A DNA stretch of 64,000 bases from DATJGR01 sp963780795 (lineage in GTDB: Bacteria > Pseudomonadota > Gammaproteobacteria > Pseudomonadales > Azotimanducaceae): positions 62,001 through 126,000 of the forward strand of contig CAWADH010000005.1 in the NCBI GenBank assembly GCA_963780795.1, given 5' to 3'. A program made the position numbers and the translations under genes. A model generated the notes under the pieces. It was not told where the DNA came from and made no database searches. It saw nothing but the letters and a program-made list of their open reading frames with translations. Shown here piece by piece: positions 23,863-31,380 of the stretch. How positions within the stretch are numbered: position 1 is the first letter of the stretch; the number at the start of each line of letters is the position of its first letter.

Positions 23863-25194
23863 ATGTCCATCAAACACGCACTCGTGGTCGACGATTCGAA
23901 ATCGGCCCAGTTCGCCCTCAAGAAACAGCTGGAAGAGCACGAGCTCGACGTTGCGCTCGCGGCCTCAGGCGAAGAAGCCCTCGAGTTCCTGGAGCATCAC
24001 AGCGTCGATGTGATCTTCATGGACCACGTCATGCCGGGGATGGATGGTCTGCAGGCACTCGCAGCCATCAAGCGCAATCCGCGCACCGCGATGATTCCAG
24101 TGATGATGTACACCACCAAGGAAGGCGAAGTGTACGTGGGGCAGGCACGCGCGCTCGGAGGGCTCGGCGTGTTGCCGAAAGACGTACAGCCGCATGTGCT
24201 GTTCGACATGCTGCTGAACCTCGGCCTGGTCAAAGACAAGCGCATCGCCGCGGCGCCCGAAGTCGACGTTCCGCAGCGTCGTGCAACCGATCCAACCGAC
24301 GACGGTGAGGCGCGCGAGGAATCGCGCGGGGGCATCGCGCTGGCCGCGCTCGTCGGCCGCATCATGGAAGATCAGGCTGCGTTGCGCGCAGAACTGCGCA
24401 ACGAACGCGACCGGCTCGCGCGACACGTCGCTGCCGAGGTCATTGAGGCGCAACGGGCGGACCGTCCGCCGCCGATCGAGGCCGTGCCGCTCGCGCCGAT
24501 CGCACCGGCGCCGACGAAAGGTCAATGGACGCTGCTGACGACCTTTTTCGCCGCAACGACCCTGATCGTCGCGTTGCTCGCGTGGCAGTACGAGCGACGT
24601 ATCGACACCGTTCCGTCGCCAGCGGCCGGTACCGCAGAGCAACGCTCGCAGACCGGCGCGCTCGAAGTGGCGCTGCACACCGAAGCTACACGCGCACAGG
24701 CGCGCTATTTCAAAGGCATCGACGCGCTGCAGTGGGCGGTGAATCAGCACGCTGGAATTCCGTTCGACGAATTGCCGTTCGACGACACGCGCGCCACGGA
24801 GATCCGCGACCTGCTCGAGCGCCTCGCGGCGCTCGATTTCAAAGGCCGCGTTCGCATCGAATCGCATCTCGGCGAGTTCTGCCTTGTCGGCGACGAAAGC
24901 AGCGGCTATCGGGTCGCCGATCCGGACGCTGCCATCGATGAATGCACGCTGGTCGGCCATCCGCTCGACGCCTCGTCGTTTCTGGCCGATCGGGAATCGG
25001 TCGGCTTCGCCGAGTTCATGGAGAGATCGCCGCTGGTGAACGGTTCGGGCATCGTCGTGGAACTCGTCGCGCACGATCGTGCACATTCGTTGGCGCAGGT
25101 GCCGCCACCGAACGACGTGAGTCGTGCCGGCGACTGGAACCGGAATGCGGAGCGGAACAACCGGTTGGAGTTTTCGCTGATTCCGAGCAGTTGA
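23863..25194 (+). CDS. Response regulator receiver domain protein with a membrane anchor and extracytoplasmic domain
   Basis: A 443-residue protein. The N-terminal CheY-like receiver (about 1-125) is complete: D10 and D11 (VVDDSKSA), phosphoacceptor D54 (FMDHVMPGMDG), T84 or T85, and K106 (VLPKDV). A charged Glu/Arg-rich linker follows (residues 140-205). A transmembrane helix lies at about 222-243 (WTLLTTFFAATTLIVALLAW), then an extracytoplasmic domain of about 200 residues that I do not recognise (KGIDALQWAVNQHAG, LDFKGRVRIESHLGEFCLVG). A receiver domain tethered to the membrane and followed by a periplasmic domain is unusual. I chose the ATG at 23863 because the residues before it are not receiver-like. 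Confidence 0.8.
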   Translation: MSIKHALVVDDSKSAQFALKKQLEEHELDVALAASGEEALEFLEHHSVDVIFMDHVMPGMDGLQALAAIKRNPRTAMIPVMMYTTKEGEVYVGQARALGGLGVLPKDVQPHVLFDMLLNLGLVKDKRIAAAPEVDVPQRRATDPTDDGEAREESRGGIALAALVGRIMEDQAALRAELRNERDRLARHVAAEVIEAQRADRPPPIEAVPLAPIAPAPTKGQWTLLTTFFAATTLIVALLAWQYERRIDTVPSPAAGTAEQRSQTGALEVALHTEATRAQARYFKGIDALQWAVNQHAGIPFDELPFDDTRATEIRDLLERLAALDFKGRVRIESHLGEFCLVGDESSGYRVADPDAAIDECTLVGHPLDASSFLADRESVGFAEFMERSPLVNGSGIVVELVAHDRAHSLAQVPPPNDVSRAGDWNRNAERNNRLEFSLIPSS

Positions 25195-25204
25195 TCGACC
25201 CGAC

Positions 25205-25572
25205 CTTCTCTAGAACGCGCCGTTTCGGTTCGATTTCTGCTGCGGTCGCGGTGCGCGAACGCGCTGTCGCAAAGCACCAGCGGCGGAACGCGTCGTCATC
25301 GAGCGCGAGGTTGTCGACTTCGGGGCCGAACAGTTCGAACAGCTGGTGTCGTTTCGGAATGGAGTAGCTCGGGCGATGCGGATTCAGCGAATCGCGCGCG
25401 ATCGCGTAGTTCGAGCGGTGCTCTTGAACCACGCGTCGATGCCGTGGACAGAGATGCCTTCGCCGTCACGCGACAGCACTTCCGCCAGCACGCGCCGATT
25501 CTTGCTACCCGGCACGTGCGCATCCAGCAGAGCCTGCAGCTTCTGCGTAGTGAGCCGCGTCGGCGACCGCAA
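25205..25572 (-). pseudogene. Frameshifted DNA-binding or regulatory N-terminal domain remnant
   Basis: Two frames join near 25432: KLQALLDAHVPGSKNRRVLA with GISVHGIDAWFK, then in the next frame SNYAIARDSLNPHRPSYSIP and DDDAFRRWCF. Together they look like the small helical N-terminal domain found before TPR or cyclase-type regulators in related genomes (recalled, not searched). The join needs a single-base indel, no C-terminal partner domain follows, and the frame has no proper ATG (TTG at the edge). It is probably a decayed fragment. Confidence 0.5.
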
Positions 25573-25573
25573 G

Positions 25574-25927
25574 TTATCGCGGTGTCGGCTGGAGGAACGC
25601 CAGGACGTTGCCGTTCGGATCGGTGAAGCGGACTCCGATCATTCCGGGTCGCAGTTGCATCGGTCCGTCGAACGGGATCGCGGCGTTGCGCAGTCGTTCG
25701 GCCATCGGTGCCGCATCGTCCACCTGAAAGCCGAGACCGACGGCCGCTCTCGGTTGCTCGGCAACCCGATAGATGACCAGTTCGCTCTGCCCCGCGGCAA
25801 AGACGACGATCTCGTCGCTTCTGACGAGCACTTCGGTGAAGCCGATCCGGTTGTAGAACAGTCGGAGTTCGGCGACGTTGCTGGCGCGAATCGTCGCATC
25901 TCGGATTCGGTCGATCGTGCCGGTCAC
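25574..25927 (-). CDS. VOC/glyoxalase family protein
   Basis: A 117-residue vicinal-oxygen-chelate fold protein. The two beta-alpha-beta-beta-beta units are visible as IRDATIRASNVAELRLFYNRIG and VGLGFQVDDAAPMAERLRNA, ending with GVRFTDPNGNVLAFLQPTP, the typical second-module closing. It lacks clear metal His/Glu residues at the standard places, so it may be a binding protein rather than a dioxygenase or lyase. It precedes the MoaD gene by 50 bases on the same strand. Confidence 0.8.
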   Translation of the reverse strand: MTGTIDRIRDATIRASNVAELRLFYNRIGFTEVLVRSDEIVVFAAGQSELVIYRVAEQPRAAVGLGFQVDDAAPMAERLRNAAIPFDGPMQLRPGMIGVRFTDPNGNVLAFLQPTPR

Positions 25928-25977
25928 GGGCTCCCCCTATCCAGCGATCAGTGCGGCGGCGTCAAGGTATCTGCAGA

Positions 25978-26226
25978 TCAGCCGCCCTGAATCCTCGGCA
26001 GCAGGAAAACTTCGGCCCCTTCGGGAATCGCCTGATTGCGGTCGTCGCGGTAGATCTCGCCGTTGATCGACACTGCAATGCCCTCGTCGATGCGGCGCTG
26101 CATGCGCGGGAAGAGCTCGACGAGCTTGCGCAGCAGCTCGCGTATCGTCGCCGCCTCCACCGTAACCGACACGGCGCCGCCCGCGAATTCGCGGAGCGAC
26201 GCCGACAGTTGCACCTCGACCTGCAT
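25978..26226 (-). CDS. MoaD/ThiS-family sulfur carrier
   Basis: An 82-residue ubiquitin-like protein ending in the diagnostic Gly-Gly (LLPRIQGG). The beta-grasp pattern is EVQLSASLREFAGGAVSVTVEAATIRELL (positions 3-32 in brief), with INGE and D-Q-IPEGAEVFLLP later. Family members carry sulfur as a C-terminal thiocarboxylate for molybdopterin or thiazole synthesis. Its place 30 bases after the large subunit of a molybdenum hydroxylase suggests it supplies the molybdopterin dithiolene sulfur for that enzyme. It is last in the operon. Confidence 0.82.
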   Translation of the reverse strand: MQVEVQLSASLREFAGGAVSVTVEAATIRELLRKLVELFPRMQRRIDEGIAVSINGEIYRDDRNQAIPEGAEVFLLPRIQGG

Positions 26227-26256
26227 TCGACGCGCCAGCGCGCCTTGGGGCGCGCG

Positions 26257-28542
26257 TCAGTGGCGACCGTTCTTGATGGCCTTCAGAACCCGCGGCGGTG
26301 ACATCGGAATGTGCGTCATCCGCACACCGGCGGCGTTCGACAGCGCGTTCGCGATCGCCGCGAGCGGCGGCACGATCGACGTCTCACCCACGCCGCGCAC
26401 ACCGTACGGATGTCCCGGGTTCGGAATCTCCAGGATCTGCGTATCGATGAACGGCAGGTCGGAGCACACCGGAATGCGGTAGTCGAGGAAACCCGCGTTC
26501 TGCAGCCGGCCGTCCGCGCCGTAGACGTATTCCTCGTTCAGCGCCCAGCCGATGCCTTGCGCGGCAGCGCCCTGGAACTGGCCTTCCACATAATCCGGAT
26601 GGATCGCCTTGCCGGCGTCCTGGATCACCGTGTAGCGCAGTATCTTCGTTTTGCCGGTTTCCGGATCCACTTCGATGTCGCAGATGTGCGTCGCGAACGA
26701 CACGCCGGCACCGTCGGCCACCGTTTCGTTGTGGCCGGCGATCGGCCCGCCGGTCTGCGGCGACTTGGCCGCGATCTCGCCCAGCGTCAGCTCGTTGAGA
26801 TTGCCGTGCTCAGCGCGCAGCGCGACCGCACGGCCATCCTTCCAGTCGACGTCGGCGACGTCGATGTCCCACATCTTCGCCGCGCGCGCCTTCAGCACCT
26901 GAATGGCATTGCGCGCCGCGAAGATGGTCGCCATGCCGGAGGAGAACGTGCCGCGGCTCCCCTCAGTGGTGTCGTTGTGTCCGAGCGACGCGGTGTCTGC
27001 AATCGTGCACTTGACGCGGTCGTACGGGATGCCGAGTTCCTCGGCAGCCATCAGCGACAACGACGCGCGCGAGCCGCCGACATCCACGGTACCCACCGTC
27101 AGCGACACGGTGCCGTCTACGCCGATGTTCAGATCGGTACAGGTCTGGCCGCCGAAGTTGAACCAGAAGCCGCACGCCATGCCGCGGCCCTGGTTTTTAC
27201 CGAGCGGTGCTTTCATGTGCGGATGGTTCTTCGCGGCCAGCAGCGTGGGGCCGATGCCGATCGGTCCGTACGTGGGGCCGTACGACGCGCGCGTGCCTTC
27301 TTTCGCGGCGTTCTTGATGCGCAGGTCGATCGGATCCATTTTCAGCTCAGTAGCGAGCAGATCCATCGTGCTCTCTACCGCGAACGCCGCCATCGGCGCC
27401 GACGGCGCGCGGTACGCGGCCACCTTCGGCCGATTGACCAGCACGTCGTAGCCGATCGATTTCACGTTGGCGAGGTCGTAGCACGCGAACGACGTCATCG
27501 CACCGAGCATGCCCCAGATCGACGGGAACGCACCGTCCTGATAACGCAGCGTTGCGGTCGCGGCGGTGATGCGGCCGTCTTTCGTCGCACCGATCTTGAC
27601 GTCGATCGATGTCGAACACGTGGGACCCGTCGCGCGGAATACTTCATCGCGGGTCATCACCAGCTTCACCGGGCGGTTCGCTTTGCGCGACAGCGCGAGC
27701 GCAACCGGTTCCGTCCAGACGTGCGTCTTGCCGCCGAAGCCGCCGCCGATTTCCGACGACGTGACTTTCAGCTTCGCGATGTCCATGCCGAGCAGCGCGG
27801 CGCAGACGTTACGGAACGTGAAGTGACCTTGCGTGGTGACCCACAGTTCACCCTGCCCGTCCGGACCGACGCTGGCGAGACACGCATGCGGCTCGATGTA
27901 ACCCTGGTGCGTCTGCTCGGTCTTGTAGCTGCGCTCCACGATGACGTCCGCCTGCTTGAAGCCGGCCTCGATGTCGCCGTGTCCGAACTCGGATTTCTGC
28001 GAGACGTTCGACGCTTTGGTCGGCTTCGGTTCGATGCCTGCGGTGCGGACATGCGGCTGCACGATCGGCGCGTTGGGCTTCATCGCTTCGTCCACGTCGG
28101 TGACGTGCGGCAGCACTTCGTAGTCGACCTTGATCAGCTTCAACGCCTGACGCGCCGTTTCCGCGTCGATCGCCGCCACCGCCGCCACGGCGTGGCCGTC
28201 GTACAGCGCCCGCCCCCGCGCCATGCAGTTCTCGAGCATGTCGAGCATGCCGCGATCGCCCTTCGTCAGGTCCGGCAGATCGGCGCTGGTGATGACGGCC
28301 TTTACGCCCTGCAGCTTTTCGGCTTTCGACGTATCGATCTTTTTGATCTTCGCGTGCGCGTGCGGCGAGCGCAGCACGAGCCCCACGAGTTGTCCGGCCG
28401 CGAACGCATCAGCGCCATAACGCGCGCGTCCGGTGACCTTGTCCACGCCGTCGGGCCGCGGCGGCCGCGTGCCGACGATCTTGAATTCCTGATTGGTGAA
28501 TGCCGTATCGGTTGCCACTTCGATTCGCCTCCGGGCGCTCAA
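26257..28542 (-). CDS. Molybdopterin-binding large subunit of a xanthine dehydrogenase-family enzyme
   Basis: A 761-residue molybdenum hydroxylase large subunit. It opens with IVGTRPPRPDGVDKVTGRARY, and the cofactor-binding stretches are GGGFGGKTHVW, AYRAPSAPMAAFAVES, GQTCTDLNIGVDGT and the C-terminal GVRGVGETSIVPPL with the catalytic Glu at about residue 720. It hydroxylates aromatic or N-heterocyclic carbons using water, in the cytoplasm as an L-M-S heterotrimer; the exact substrate is unknown, and an aromatic or hydroxybenzoyl-type acid is one option. It sits between the iron-sulfur subunit gene (3 bases away) and the MoaD gene. Ser replaces Gly in the usual AYRAPG. Confidence 0.9.
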   Translation of the reverse strand: MSARRRIEVATDTAFTNQEFKIVGTRPPRPDGVDKVTGRARYGADAFAAGQLVGLVLRSPHAHAKIKKIDTSKAEKLQGVKAVITSADLPDLTKGDRGMLDMLENCMARGRALYDGHAVAAVAAIDAETARQALKLIKVDYEVLPHVTDVDEAMKPNAPIVQPHVRTAGIEPKPTKASNVSQKSEFGHGDIEAGFKQADVIVERSYKTEQTHQGYIEPHACLASVGPDGQGELWVTTQGHFTFRNVCAALLGMDIAKLKVTSSEIGGGFGGKTHVWTEPVALALSRKANRPVKLVMTRDEVFRATGPTCSTSIDVKIGATKDGRITAATATLRYQDGAFPSIWGMLGAMTSFACYDLANVKSIGYDVLVNRPKVAAYRAPSAPMAAFAVESTMDLLATELKMDPIDLRIKNAAKEGTRASYGPTYGPIGIGPTLLAAKNHPHMKAPLGKNQGRGMACGFWFNFGGQTCTDLNIGVDGTVSLTVGTVDVGGSRASLSLMAAEELGIPYDRVKCTIADTASLGHNDTTEGSRGTFSSGMATIFAARNAIQVLKARAAKMWDIDVADVDWKDGRAVALRAEHGNLNELTLGEIAAKSPQTGGPIAGHNETVADGAGVSFATHICDIEVDPETGKTKILRYTVIQDAGKAIHPDYVEGQFQGAAAQGIGWALNEEYVYGADGRLQNAGFLDYRIPVCSDLPFIDTQILEIPNPGHPYGVRGVGETSIVPPLAAIANALSNAAGVRMTHIPMSPPRVLKAIKNGRH

Positions 28543-28545
28543 CGG

Positions 28546-29034
28546 TTAGCGGTTGCTGTTCCTGATCTCTTTCGCCGCCGCGCTCACTGCGCGCACGATC
28601 TTGTCGTATCCGGTACAGCGGCACAGATTGCCTGCCAGTGCGTATCGGATCTGCTCTTCGTTCGGGTCGGGATTGCGATCGAGCAACGCCTTCGCCGACA
28701 CGAGAAAGCCGGGCGTGCAGATGCCGCATTGCAGCGCCGCGTGCTCGATGAACTTGCTCTGCAGCGGATGCAGTTTGCCGCCGGTCGACAATCCCTCGAC
28801 CGTCGTCACCTCGCGTCCGTCCGCTTCTGCGCCGAGCACCAGACACGAACAGACGAGCCGACCATCGACGGTCACGCTACACGCGCCGCAGTCGCCGGTG
28901 CCGCAGCCCTCCTTCGCGCCGGTCAAGCCCAGCCGATTGCGCAACACGTCGAGCAACGTCTCGCGCGGCGCGCACACATACTCCACCGCATCGCCGTTGA
29001 TCGTGGTCGCAACGTGAATTCCTTCCGACATCAT
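28546..29034 (-). CDS. [2Fe-2S] small subunit of the molybdenum hydroxylase
   Basis: A 162-residue two-cluster ferredoxin-type subunit. The plant-type cluster ligands are C44, C49, C52 and C64 (CX4CX2CX11C, in EGCGTGDCGACSV), and the second cluster uses C103, C106, C138 and C140 (QCGICTPGF, LCRCTGY). It passes electrons from the molybdenum centre to FAD. The ATG at 29034 overlaps the stop of the FAD subunit gene (ATGA), so they are translationally coupled. The large subunit gene starts 3 bases after its stop. Confidence 0.92.
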   Translation of the reverse strand: MMSEGIHVATTINGDAVEYVCAPRETLLDVLRNRLGLTGAKEGCGTGDCGACSVTVDGRLVCSCLVLGAEADGREVTTVEGLSTGGKLHPLQSKFIEHAALQCGICTPGFLVSAKALLDRNPDPNEEQIRYALAGNLCRCTGYDKIVRAVSAAAKEIRNSNR

Positions 29035-29891
29035 TGTCCCCCTGCACGCTGATAGGCAATTCCGGCTGCACGGCGTGCAAGAACGCCCGCTACCTCGGTT
29101 CTGAATTCGATTGTGCCGCGCTTGTCGTCGATCGGCTTGCACGCGGCTTCGCACGCGGCCGCCAGTTTCGCCAGCGCCGCGTCGTCGAGTTTGGTACCGA
29201 CGATCGCTTTCGCCGCTGCCGGCACCAGCAGCACGGTCGGCCCTACTGCACCGAGCGCGACACGGGCTTTCTTGACCACGCCCTTCGGCCCGAGCGTGAG
29301 ACTGACTCCCGCGCTGACCACGGCGATGTCCATTTCGGTGCGCGGAATGAACCGCAGATATGCGTCGCCGGACTTCGGCGCCGGCTTCGGCAGCGTGATC
29401 GCCTCGATCACCTCGCCTTTCTTCAGCGACGTCTTGCCGGGACCGGTCACGACGTCTTCCACCGCGATGGTCCGCTTGCCTTTGGGGCCGACCACGGCGG
29501 CTTTCGCGCCGGCGGCCACCATCGCCGGAACGCTGTCGGCCGCGGGTGATGCATTGCACAGATTGCCGACGATCGTGCAGCGTCCCTGCACCTGGTCGGA
29601 ACCGATCAGGTTCGCCGATTCCACCACGCCCGGCCAGGCTTTCTTTAGCACTGCGTTTTCGCCGAGTGCCGCACACGGCACTGCAGCCCCGATCCGGAAT
29701 CCCGACGCCGTCTTGGTAACCGTCTGCATGGACGGTATCCGCTTGATGTCGACCAGCAACTCCGGTTCGATCATGCCGCTCTTGAGGCGGACGAGCAGGT
29801 CCGAACCACCGGCCAGTACGAAGGCGCTGCCTTTCGCCTTGGCCAACAGTCCGGTTGCCTCTTTTATGGTCTTGGGTGCTTCGTATCTCAT
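29031..29891 (-). CDS. FAD-binding middle subunit of the molybdenum hydroxylase
   Basis: A 286-residue FAD subunit of the CoxM/CutM type. It has the FAD motif VLAGGSDLLVRLKSG near residue 25 and the second motif TIVGNLCNASPAADSVP, followed by a C-terminal domain with TEMDIAVVSAGVSL. It accepts electrons from the iron-sulfur subunit and passes them to an external acceptor. First gene of the operon (FAD, FeS, Mo, MoaD) and divergent from the RND efflux genes. The intergenic region holds four 11-bp repeats. Confidence 0.9.
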   Translation of the reverse strand: MRYEAPKTIKEATGLLAKAKGSAFVLAGGSDLLVRLKSGMIEPELLVDIKRIPSMQTVTKTASGFRIGAAVPCAALGENAVLKKAWPGVVESANLIGSDQVQGRCTIVGNLCNASPAADSVPAMVAAGAKAAVVGPKGKRTIAVEDVVTGPGKTSLKKGEVIEAITLPKPAPKSGDAYLRFIPRTEMDIAVVSAGVSLTLGPKGVVKKARVALGAVGPTVLLVPAAAKAIVGTKLDDAALAKLAAACEAACKPIDDKRGTIEFRTEVAGVLARRAAGIAYQRAGGQ

Positions 29892-29924
29892 CGCCCGATA
29901 GTCTCCCCCGATTTATCGCATCCT

Positions 29925-29967
29925 TTCCGGAACCGTTCCGGAACCATTCCGGCACCGTTCCGACCGG
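29925..29967. repeat. Four tandem 11-bp repeats upstream of the molybdenum hydroxylase operon
   Basis: TTCCGGAACCG, TTCCGGAACCA, TTCCGGCACCG and a partial TTCCGACCGG lie end to end, one helical turn apart, about 34 bases before the FAD-subunit start codon and 226 bases before the RND adaptor gene. The repeats contain the palindrome TTCCGGAA. They could be a helically phased binding array or a slippage product. The rest of the 301-bp divergent gap shows no gene. Confidence 0.5.
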
Positions 29968-30192
29968 CAATCGTGCATACATTGGCCGCGGCCAGCAAGC
30001 ATCTCCGTTCATGGCACCCGACTCCGGACACGACTGACGGCCGCAGCCGCGGTACAATCGCCGCCTCAGATCCGAGCAATCGCCCCTCAAAAAGTCTGTT
30101 GGTACCGCGAGCCAGGCACATCCGTCAGCGCGGCCATCGATCCGGCGTAAGTCGCAACGACAATCGGACGAATCGTTAGTGCAGGAGTTTCC

Positions 30193-31377
30193 ATGCGGCG
30201 GCCAGGCCGGTGTCTTCTTATCGTTGCCCTGATCGGCGCCTGCGCGCTGTCCGGCTGTGGCAAAGGCGGACAAGGCGGTCCGCCGCAGAACGGCGCGCCC
30301 GAAGTCGGCGTGATCACGATTCAACCGCAACAGGCGGTGCTCACCGCCGAACTGCCCGGACGGACGTTGCCGTACGAAGTCTCCGACGTGCGACCGCAGG
30401 TGAGCGGCATCCTCAAGAAGCGCTTGTTCACGGAGGGCAGCATCGTTCAGGCCGGCCAGCCGCTGTATCAGATCGACGACACGCTGTATCAGGCCGCGTA
30501 CAGCAGCGCGAAAGCGCAACTCGCGAATGCGAAAGCGGCGCTCACCACCGCGAAGCTGAAAGCCGATCGCTACGTGTCGCTGCGCGAACAGAAGTCGATC
30601 AGCCAGCAGGATTACGACGACGCGCAAGCGGCGCTGCAGCAGGCGCTGGCAAACGTCGAACAGCAGCAGGCAAACGTCGAAACAGCGCGCATCACGCTCG
30701 GCTACACGCGCATCACCGCGCCGATCACCGGCAAGATCGGCCGTTCGTATCTGACGCAGGGCGCGCTGGTCGAAGCAAACCAGGACCAGGTGCTCGCGAC
30801 GATTCAGACGCTCGATCCAATTTACGTCGACATGAACCAGTCGAGCAGCGAGCTGCTGGCGCTGCGCCGCGCCGTAGCGCATGACGAGAACACCGCGCCG
30901 GCCACCGCGGACGTGACGTTGACCCTCGACGACGGTACCGCATATCCGCAGCAGGGAACGCTGCAGTTCCACGAAGTGTCGGTCGATACGACCACCGCCA
31001 CCGTCACGCTGCGCGCGCAGTTCCCGAACCCCGACGGCGTGCTGCTGCCGGGCATGTTCGTGCGCGCGCGCATCATCGAGGGTATCGAACCGAACGCGAT
31101 TCTGGTTCCGCAGCGCGGCGTGAGCCGCGACGAGCGCGGTAACGCAACCGCGTTGATCGTCGATGCCGACGGCGTGGTGCAGATCCGCAAGCTCACCGTC
31201 GCGCGAACCGTCGGCACCAACTGGCTGGTGAAGCAGGGCATCGATCCCGGCGATCGCGTGATCGTCGAAGGGTTGCAATACGCGCGCGCCGGTCAGAAGG
31301 CGAACGCGGTGGCGTTCGTCGCACGCGACGACACAGCCGCCCCGGCCGCGGCAATGCCCACTGAAGCATCGAAGTAA
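30193..31377 (+). CDS. RND efflux periplasmic adaptor (MexA/AcrA-type lipoprotein)
   Basis: A 394-residue membrane-fusion protein. A lipoprotein signal leads to the lipobox region CALSGCGKGG. The adaptor domains follow: a lipoyl half (RPQVSGILKKRLFTEGSIVQAG), a coiled-coil hairpin (residues about 90-165, rich in QQA and TAK repeats), GYTRITAPITGKIG, and the C-terminal beta-barrel with PNPDGVLLPGMFVRARI. The permease gene starts 3 bases later. It bridges the inner-membrane pump to a TolC-type channel, which is not encoded beside it. A GGAG precedes the start. Confidence 0.92.
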   Translation: MRRPGRCLLIVALIGACALSGCGKGGQGGPPQNGAPEVGVITIQPQQAVLTAELPGRTLPYEVSDVRPQVSGILKKRLFTEGSIVQAGQPLYQIDDTLYQAAYSSAKAQLANAKAALTTAKLKADRYVSLREQKSISQQDYDDAQAALQQALANVEQQQANVETARITLGYTRITAPITGKIGRSYLTQGALVEANQDQVLATIQTLDPIYVDMNQSSSELLALRRAVAHDENTAPATADVTLTLDDGTAYPQQGTLQFHEVSVDTTTATVTLRAQFPNPDGVLLPGMFVRARIIEGIEPNAILVPQRGVSRDERGNATALIVDADGVVQIRKLTVARTVGTNWLVKQGIDPGDRVIVEGLQYARAGQKANAVAFVARDDTAAPAAAMPTEASK

Positions 31378-31380
31378 CGC

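Noticed and set aside
26311..29052. A 913-codon plus-strand open frame opposite the molybdenum hydroxylase genes
   Set aside because: Arg/His/Val-rich shadow of GC-rich codons on the real minus-strand genes, no recognisable domain.
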